The translations under genes were made by a program, and so were the position numbers. From NCBI GenBank assembly GCA_965178525.1, contig CBCXVS010000026.1:1-38945 (forward strand): a stretch of DNA of 38,945 bases, in the 5' to 3' direction. This stretch comes from CBCXVS01 sp965178525 (GTDB lineage Bacteria; Tectomicrobia; Entotheonellia; Entotheonellales; Entotheonellaceae). Under the pieces are notes generated by a model that worked only from the letters and a program-made list of their open reading frames with translations, made no database searches and was not told where the DNA came from. This document shows, in pieces, positions 33,701 through 38,945 of this stretch (position 1 is its first letter; every line of letters begins with the position of its first letter).

Positions 33701-36627
33701 CCCCCGGGGCGCTGCCAACACGCCACAGCTTTGAACTCGCGCCGTACCTAGAAGTCTTTCCGTTACTGCAACAGCGTGTCCGTGACATCCTTACGATCCC
33801 TATCGCAGAAGCCCCGTGGCAGCTGCAGGCGCACTGTGCCTCATGTGCGTATCTCGATACCTGCTATCGCCAGTCCGTATCGACAGACGATGCCATGCTG
33901 CTGCCGCATCTGACTCCGGGTGAGCACCTGAAGTTGCGGGCTGCGGGCATGGCAACCCTGGCTCAAGCCGCCGATTGGGTGCGGGCCGATGAGGCGACGC
34001 ACGATGTGCCCGTGAGCGCTCAACAGGCGGCCCGGCTCCGCGCCAAAATTCGTGCCTTGACCGAAAATCGCGTGGAATTGCTGCACGACACGACGTCACG
34101 TTTTCCCGCGAATATCTCCACGGCAATCTTTATCCATCTGCTGCGTGAGCCGAGCAGCGGCCGGCCACGGGCATGGGGCTTACAACGCTACACAGAAGGC
34201 GCCCCACCCGAGCCGCCACAGTCCTGGGTTGCAGCCGATGAGGCCGACATCTCGGCCCGTCAGGAAGCCTGTTGTGCGCAGCTCCGCAGCTGGTGGCAGG
34301 ACGCGATCACGGCGGACCGTGGGCCGCAGCTGGTGACATTTGCTCCTGGGAGCCTGCGGCTGTTGCAGGAGGCGATGCACAACACGGCTGACCCTACAGC
34401 GCTGGATTTTTTGTGGCAAGGCGACCCGCCGCCGCACACCGGCCTGCGCCAGCTCCTGACGCAGCATTTTGCTTTGCCGATACCCCTGCGCTACACGCTG
34501 GCGACAGCCGCCCGGGTGTGGGAGCTGACGCCCGAGCTTGCCCTGCCGCCACATCTGCTGCAAGATGAGGGCGACGAGGTGGAGGAGCTGTTGCTCCAGA
34601 GAACCCTCGATGCGGCGCAGGTCATGCAACTGCGGCAGTATCTCCACACGCACTTAGGCTTGCAACAGCAGTTGTGGCAGGTCTGCACCTCGCATATCCG
34701 AAGTGATGGGCCGCAATCCTCCTGGGATATGACCACCCCCGACACGGAACAGGCGTTAGAGCGGGATTGCGTCACGTTCTTGGAGGGTCAGCAACGTTGG
34801 CGCGAGCGGGATATTTTAGAGGTACAACAACTGCCGTTGGCGGAGCGGGTGGCGCGCTATCGCGCCCTGGGACCGCTGCTGTTCGACGAGACGACACTGG
34901 ATGCCGAAGGCCGTTTTCTGGCGCGCTTTCGCTTGCCTCTGGAGGGGCTGCCGGCACGCTTTCGCCCCGGGGATTTTCTCCGGTTGAATCCGGTGGGAAG
35001 TCCCGACCTGCAGGGCGGCGCCAGCGTCATCCTGGCTCAGTATGAGCCACACGCCCAACGCCTAGCCGTCATCCCGCGTCAGGGGCGTCCGCATCTGAGT
35101 TCCCGCCTGCGTTACGTCCTGGATGAAGACCTGGAGGATTGGACGACATCCAGGGTCATTCACGCCGTCCGCGAGGGCCTGAGCCCTGGACAACATCCGC
35201 ATCTCACGGACTTGTTGCGTGGCACATTGCCGCTGCATCAAGCCACGCCAGGACTGGCGTGGGCGCAGCGCTGGCTGCAACAGGTCGACCTCAATGCACG
35301 CCAACGCCAAGCGCTCCTTTTACCCTTCCGCAGCCGTTTGGGCTTGATTGAAGGACCACCGGGCACCGGCAAAACGCACCTGTTGGCATGGATGCTCATC
35401 GCCCTGATTCTCGAAGCCGCTGAGGCCGGTCGCCCCTTGCGCCTTGCCGTCAGCGCGCTGACCCACCAGGCGATTGACAATGTCCTGTTGAAGGTGCAGC
35501 AATTGCTGCAGGGTGTGGTTGGGCGCCATTTCCCAGGGCGTTGCCTGAAATGGGGGCGGCGGCTATCGCTGCCTAACGATGATCTCGACGAGCCCGCCCT
35601 CACCTACGTGGACCATGCCGAGGAGGTGCTGCAAGCGCCCCATCTGATTCTGGGCGCCACCGGATTCGGGCTGTATCAGCTTTTCGAGAGCCAGGCGGGA
35701 ACCTTCCCGGCTTTCTTCGATTGGGTCATCTTCGATGAAGCCTCGCAAGTCGTCTTGCCACAAGCCCTCCTCAGTCTGATTTACGGCAAAGGCCAGTACA
35801 TCTTCTGTGGCGACGTGCAGCAGTTACCCCCGGTCATACGCGGTCCGCAGGCTACCGAGGGTGAGGCGATGCCGGATCGTTCTATTTTGGCGCACCTCTT
35901 GGCGACCTACGATTCTGCCGTGCGCGTGAGGTTAAACGAGACGTATCGTCTCAATCGCGAACTCTGCCAGTTGCCCAGCCGCCTGTGGTATCAGGGGGAT
36001 CTGCAACCTGCCGCGGCCAACGCTGACGCACGTCTCATCATACCGGCGGCGCGGCGCCACGATGCCGTGCAGGCCATACTCGATCCCGAACGTCCGGCTA
36101 CCTTGGTCTTGGCCAATCATATGACAGATTACCAGCAGTCCCCAGAGGAAGTGGAGATCGTGACGGCATTGGCGGCACGGCTACTGCTCGATGATGGTCT
36201 GGCGCCCGAACGCCTCGCCATTTTGGCGCCCCATCTGGCGCAGAATAACGCCATTGGACAGCGTCTTGCCGACCTCCTGTCGCACCATCACCCGGAGACC
36301 ATGTCTTTGCCCCTGATCGACACGGTCGAGCGCCTGCAAGGAGCCGAACGCGATGTGATCCTGTTTTCGTTGACCACGTCCGATCCCGACCACCTCGAAA
36401 GCCCCTTCCTTAACAACCCCAATCGCTTCAATGTCGCCATCACACGTGCCCGGCACAAACTGGTCGTGGTTGGCAGCCGCGCCTTTTTTACGCGGGTGCC
36501 GCGCACGGAAAGCGGCCTGCTGGCGCATCAGTGCTTTACGGCCTATTATCGTCTCTGCCAAGCGCATAACGCCCTGTTTGAATGGGGAATGCGGAATGCG
36601 GAATGCGGAATGCGGAATGCGGAATAG
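30721..36627 (+). CDS. Giant fusion: SF2 DEVH helicase + Cas4/RecB-like nuclease + Dna2/UPF1-like SF1 helicase
   Basis: 1968 residues from the TTG at 30721; a GTG at 30766 overlapping the leader stop is an equally likely start. Residues 40-360 form an SF2 helicase: ATGSGKT (60-66), PTRAL, TTPESL, DEVH (164-167), SAT (199-201), TSTLELALD and QRIGRANR (345-352). Residues about 800-1050 form a Cas4/AddB-type nuclease: VGIADLIE (Asp928), VVDIKDS (Asp945, Lys947), QKWQVAFYAAL, and Cys803 with Cys1039, Cys1042, Cys1048 suited to a 4Fe-4S cluster. A degenerate RNase H-like part follows. Residues 1540-1920 form an SF1 helicase: GPPGTGKT (1545-1552), DEASQ (1672-1676), NRFNVAITRAR. The middle-plus-C-terminal part is TM0106/Dna2-like. 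The C-terminus runs into a heptamer repeat (MRNAEC...). It is presumably cytoplasmic and acts on DNA. Confidence 0.85.
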   Translation: MAERRDVDDRGVHALVTPSPLLQLPNTYRAFYGAFTVLRPFQREVIAPILQGRDLILQAATGSGKTEAVLAPCLERVICSGAAEAILYVVPTRALVHDLRRRLEPLMHERLGLHLGIRTGDVKRLPGGRADLVLTTPESLDVMLGSSNREVRAFLSRVSMLVVDEVHQLAQGYRGRHLAYLLQRLERRRKRRLQKMALSATLEGPEAIREHLGLQPQALWISNAVERQIQPHLIHLKQEPNELVAFIDDLAQRFGARKLLLFANSRSRCDQLFGWLRQRGYFQPATYLHYSNLKLKQRQEVERQFQRRSQALCIATSTLELALDVGDVDSVILYEPPESVTTFLQRIGRANRQRQTTTFWGICRGQRAGEQVLQFLALYHLAQEGAIETVQPADLPSVLVQQVLSNLYEHKRVSLFALQALYPHQAETLATLVPAMAERQWLRELAQNGRNGSWRGGWRYANALRAHQIWSNFPDTEEPYTLEVEAQAVADLPPPVVRQLDVGDRVDLAGRCIRILDIQDGERRVVRAVPVARPDERTLYWVGAGPPISWEVAQAVQRLLHPEYEPDDLLAQGLFTRTRALLRRQRQGAERRVVLHNGIELSRTTQGFYRYATYLGSVGNFILQRIIEDYYGELAPEFSCSADALAVVCSHRIDFQPLPLPTERPALRRWAGQRLRQVQALFAFNALARALPRELLIDEATDWLWDARVSQTFRRYRQETSAIAEGDPACLEWDDALEDEESEPTPATAIRQGPQPTLLTQEKMRLGLAADAEPMFPAAPAWHRTPRALTGTMVGNYVQHQQCERLLSFDLLPYDQQPPKRALVDSALGAARAGQGRAFEERVVAELEQQGAALYRIPEQDESGRRLSLQERQEQSFTWLRHLVREAMPRQGEDGQEDTPIGILVQPVLMLPALAGTDTPVDGVGIADLIEVTAANTTVCLTVVDIKDSAAPRYSQKWQVAFYAALLQECLPHHMGDLPVRVADRGVLLTRPDAPGALPTRHSFELAPYLEVFPLLQQRVRDILTIPIAEAPWQLQAHCASCAYLDTCYRQSVSTDDAMLLPHLTPGEHLKLRAAGMATLAQAADWVRADEATHDVPVSAQQAARLRAKIRALTENRVELLHDTTSRFPANISTAIFIHLLREPSSGRPRAWGLQRYTEGAPPEPPQSWVAADEADISARQEACCAQLRSWWQDAITADRGPQLVTFAPGSLRLLQEAMHNTADPTALDFLWQGDPPPHTGLRQLLTQHFALPIPLRYTLATAARVWELTPELALPPHLLQDEGDEVEELLLQRTLDAAQVMQLRQYLHTHLGLQQQLWQVCTSHIRSDGPQSSWDMTTPDTEQALERDCVTFLEGQQRWRERDILEVQQLPLAERVARYRALGPLLFDETTLDAEGRFLARFRLPLEGLPARFRPGDFLRLNPVGSPDLQGGASVILAQYEPHAQRLAVIPRQGRPHLSSRLRYVLDEDLEDWTTSRVIHAVREGLSPGQHPHLTDLLRGTLPLHQATPGLAWAQRWLQQVDLNARQRQALLLPFRSRLGLIEGPPGTGKTHLLAWMLIALILEAAEAGRPLRLAVSALTHQAIDNVLLKVQQLLQGVVGRHFPGRCLKWGRRLSLPNDDLDEPALTYVDHAEEVLQAPHLILGATGFGLYQLFESQAGTFPAFFDWVIFDEASQVVLPQALLSLIYGKGQYIFCGDVQQLPPVIRGPQATEGEAMPDRSILAHLLATYDSAVRVRLNETYRLNRELCQLPSRLWYQGDLQPAAANADARLIIPAARRHDAVQAILDPERPATLVLANHMTDYQQSPEEVEIVTALAARLLLDDGLAPERLAILAPHLAQNNAIGQRLADLLSHHHPETMSLPLIDTVERLQGAERDVILFSLTTSDPDHLESPFLNNPNRFNVAITRARHKLVVVGSRAFFTRVPRTESGLLAHQCFTAYYRLCQAHNALFEWGMRNAECGMRNAE
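36586..36627 (+). repeat. Heptamer tandem repeat GGAATGC x5 plus GGAATAG, forming the helicase C-terminus
   Basis: Perfect 7-bp units; the altered last unit supplies the TAG stop. Unit and final GGAATAGGG are the same as at 7841-7888. The repeat encodes the two MRNAE copies at the C-terminus of the helicase, which are unlikely to belong to its fold. Confidence 0.88.
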
Positions 36628-36642
36628 GGGAGGTTATGATAC

Positions 36643-36667
36643 GGAGCAAGGAGAGCAAGGAGAGCAA
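36643..36667 (+). repeat. Tandem 9-bp repeat (GGAGAGCAA) containing multiple ribosome sites
   Basis: One shortened and two full 9-bp units end just before the DyP start, giving three successive GGAG motifs. The same AGCAAGGAGAGCA string lies at 30686-30698 ahead of the helicase leader peptide. Confidence 0.75.
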
Positions 36668-36669
36668 GG

Positions 36670-38064
36670 ATGCCGGTTGATTTGACTCAGGTTGGAATTG
36701 ATCCCGATGATCCGCAATATCGGCCTCTGTTAGCCGATCTTCAAGGCAACATCCTGCGTGGGCATGGCCGCGAGTTGAGTGTCCACCTGTTTTTGCAGTT
36801 TGACCCTGAACAATCGACGGCGGTGCGTACCTGGATCGCCCGTTTTGCGCGTGACGCGGTCACCTCGGCGCTGGCGCAGCACGAGCAAGCTGTGGCCTAC
36901 CGCGCCCAGGTGGGGGCGCAGGCGGGGACATGGCGCCCCATGCCGGGCCTTTTTGCCAGTTTTTTTCTCACTGTCTTGGGCTATGAGGTGTTGGGCTTTG
37001 ACGAATCCCAAATCCCTCGGGATCGTCAGGCGCGCTTCCCCCGTGGGATGAAGCAACGGCAACTGTCGCTGACGGATCCACCCGTGGCGTCGTGGGAAGC
37101 GCCGTTTCAGGAGGATATCCATGCCCTGGTCGTGCTGGCAAGCGACGACCAGGCCGAACTCGACGCCGCGGTGATTCGGGTGCGAGAGGAGGTCACCGAC
37201 GCCGTCATGATCCTGCTGCGGCAAGACGGGGCGCGCTGGCGCAACAATGCCGGTCTGGATATCGAGCCGTTTGGCTTTGTGGATGGCCTCAGCCAGCCTC
37301 TGTTCTACACCCAGCAGATTGAGCAAGCTCGGGAACTTGGGATCGATCAGTGGGATCCGGCAGCGCCGCTTAATCTCGTGCTGTTTCCGGACCCCAACGG
37401 CGTGGGCGAAGATAGTTATGGCAGCTTTCTCGTCTACCGCAAATTGCAGCAGGATGTCGCCGGATTTCACCAGCGGCTGCAGGAGGCGGCCGAAGCGGTA
37501 GGAACGTCCCCGGAGTTGCTAGGAGCGTACGCGGTGGGGCGTTTTCGCGACGGCACGCCCGTGTTGCAACAGCCGACGCCAGGACAGGCGCACAACAATT
37601 TCAACTTCACTGGCGACCCGGATGGCCGGCGGTGTCCCTTGCATGCCCATATCCGCAAAGCCAATCCGCGAGGCGACATGGTCAGGGTGATCGGCGGCAC
37701 CCCGGACGCCGAGAGAGCCCACCGCATCGTGCGCCGGGGCATGCCCTACGGCAATCGCGATGCCATCGATACGGAGCCCGTTGGCCTGCTTTTTCTGTGT
37801 TTTCAAGCGGACTTGGGGAACCAGTTCGAATTTCAGCAAATCACATGGGCGAACACACGGAGTTTTGTGCAGACCGGCACGGGCCTCGATCCCCTGATCG
37901 GCCAGGGCAATCCGCTGCCCAACGGCCAGGCCTGGCCGCAACGTTGGGATGGGCAGGAAGAGACCGTGCGCGCCTCCGTCTCCGGCTTTGTGAGTCTGCG
38001 AGGCGGCGAGTATTTCTTTGCGCCGAGTGTTGGGTTTTTGCGGGGGCTGGATCAGGGCCTATGA
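36670..38064 (+). CDS. DyP-type haem peroxidase
   Basis: 464 residues, no signal or Tat leader, so probably cytosolic. It has the DyP landmarks: LLADLQGNILRGHG at the start, the distal GFVDG motif (202-206, catalytic Asp205), SYGSFLVYRKLQQD, and CPLHAHIRKANPR with the proximal haem ligand His327. The 'GNILRGHGR' beginning and length fit the longer bacterial DyP classes that oxidise dyes and phenols with H2O2. No encapsulin targeting tail or encapsulin gene is seen. It follows the helicase gene by 42 bp, and its ribosome site lies within the 9-bp repeats. Confidence 0.92.
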   Translation: MPVDLTQVGIDPDDPQYRPLLADLQGNILRGHGRELSVHLFLQFDPEQSTAVRTWIARFARDAVTSALAQHEQAVAYRAQVGAQAGTWRPMPGLFASFFLTVLGYEVLGFDESQIPRDRQARFPRGMKQRQLSLTDPPVASWEAPFQEDIHALVVLASDDQAELDAAVIRVREEVTDAVMILLRQDGARWRNNAGLDIEPFGFVDGLSQPLFYTQQIEQARELGIDQWDPAAPLNLVLFPDPNGVGEDSYGSFLVYRKLQQDVAGFHQRLQEAAEAVGTSPELLGAYAVGRFRDGTPVLQQPTPGQAHNNFNFTGDPDGRRCPLHAHIRKANPRGDMVRVIGGTPDAERAHRIVRRGMPYGNRDAIDTEPVGLLFLCFQADLGNQFEFQQITWANTRSFVQTGTGLDPLIGQGNPLPNGQAWPQRWDGQEETVRASVSGFVSLRGGEYFFAPSVGFLRGLDQGL

Positions 38065-38146
38065 CATGGCGCCACACGGCGCACAGATTTTTGGCAACGA
38101 CTACGGCAACAACTCTCTCAACCATCGACGACAGGCGAGGAAGCGT

Positions 38147-38912
38147 ATGACCGCAGCGGTTTTGTACGAACAACGCGACGACATTGTCATAATCACCATG
38201 AACCGCCCAGAGGCCCTGAATGCCATAAACCGGGCCCTGAGGCAGGAGATGACCGACGCGATCGAGCGTTACGATCAAGACGACAGCGCCCGTGTAGCTA
38301 TTATTACCGGGGCCGGCCGGGCCTTCTGTGCCGGCCGTGATCTAAAGGAGCGAGCCGAGGACAATGCTGCGGGCATTCAGGCCCGAGGCCGTGATAGCCT
38401 GGGCGACGATACGCTAGGACTTTTTCCGCGTACCTGGAAATCCCTCATCGCGGCCATTAACGGTTTTGCCATGGCCGGTGGCTGGGCCATCGCGCAGATG
38501 TGCGACCTGCGTATCGCCGCCGAGGATGCCAAAATGGGCATTACGGAATCACGCTGGAGCCTGCTTGCTGCCGCCCTTTGCCGCGGCGCTGCCGAAATTG
38601 ATACCGATGGCCCATGTGCTCGAGTTGGTTTTCACGGCTGAACCGATCACCGCCCAGCGCGCTTACGAAATCGGTTTTGTCAATCGCGTAGTCCCGGGCG
38701 ACAAGCTCCTGGATGAAGCCATCGCGCTAGCCACACGTCTGCAGGCCAATGCCCCGCTATCCCTACGCTATTTCAAAGAAATCGCCTACCGAGGCGTGGA
38801 GATGAACGAGGCGGGAATCGCCTCGATGACACGCCATATCTATGATCAGCTCTTGCAGAGTGAGGACGCTAAACCGAAGTTCCCCTGGCAGAATAGGCGG
38901 AGGGTTAAGTAG
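38147..38912 (+). pseudogene. Enoyl-CoA hydratase/isomerase family protein, frameshifted
   Basis: The first frame (ATG 38147, GAGGAAG upstream) has the crotonase core: VIITMNRPEALNAINRALRQ, AIITGAGRAFCAGRDLKERA (oxyanion loop) and NGFAMAGGWAIAQMCDLRIA. Around 38560-38570 the homology moves by one base into the frame ending at 38912 (AAALPKLIPMAH, then EPITAQRAYEIGFVNRVVPG). Removing one base restores a normal 254-residue enzyme. The CoA substrate is unknown. As in the other two frameshifted enzymes, an error is possible. Confidence 0.85.
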
Positions 38913-38945
38913 ATCAACAGGTTGGCCCAATTCAAAAGTCCATTT

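Noticed and set aside
30721..36627. Druantia DruE or AddA/AddB assignment
   Set aside because: DruE lacks an SF1 helicase plus Cas4-type nuclease, and AddAB are separate UvrD-type proteins; motif order here does not match either.

Overview
The window looks like GC-rich chromosome from a Gram-negative bacterium with many accessory genes. A two-partner-secretion outer-membrane protein implies an outer membrane. F420-type LLM oxidoreductases, a DyP peroxidase, Uma2 and HicBA genes, CHAT/TPR proteins and heptamer tandem repeats fit a large, repeat-rich genome. A 'Candidatus Entotheonella'/Tectomicrobia-like organism is my best guess, but no rRNA or marker gene here proves it. No tRNA, rRNA or CRISPR array was seen.

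Layout. 1-7.8 kb: envelope block, with the 3' end of a TpsB (FhaC/ShlB) transporter, a secreted propeller-like protein, a secreted TPR-CHAT protease, then a forward operon (anti-sigma-like membrane protein, M48-TPR metalloprotease, small protein) followed by an ECF sigma factor. 8-11.5 kb: metal-type MerR regulator with a Cys-rich tail, uraD, the 3' stump of a uricase gene beside a 51-bp repeat that recurs 1.5 kb away, two small basic proteins and a four-helix membrane protein. 11.2-13.5 kb: minus-strand cca (tRNA nucleotidyltransferase) operon preceded by a promoter, a structured leader of about 300 nt and an intrinsic terminator. 13.6-17 kb: frameshifted DUF2851 gene and two LLM flavin oxidoreductases, one frameshifted. 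17.2-18.1 kb: orphan CdiA-CT-type toxin with a probable immunity gene.

18.3-28.3 kb: three nearly identical 1005-bp IS5-family elements. Copy 1 splits a GNAT acetyltransferase gene. Copies 2 and 3 are inverted and flank an AT-rich islet with an unusual frameshifted ATPase-like gene. Between copies 1 and 2 lies a compact glutamate-synthase-like mgsABC plus glnT/gmaS operon (N-methylglutamate/GlxBCD type) and a small gene paired with a retropepsin-like protease. 28.3-30.2 kb: decayed DNA with a Uma2 remnant, a frameshifted ADP-ribosyltransferase-like gene and an intact Uma2 gene.

30.2-36.6 kb: hicB-hicA directly upstream of a 1968-residue protein that joins an SF2 DEVH helicase, a Cas4/RecB-like nuclease with four cysteines placed for an Fe-S cluster, and a Dna2/UPF1-like SF1 helicase. 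This is the strongest candidate for an undescribed genome-defence or DNA-processing system. A DyP peroxidase and a frameshifted enoyl-CoA hydratase close the window. Several conserved genes carry single-base frameshifts, which means either assembly errors or ongoing decay.
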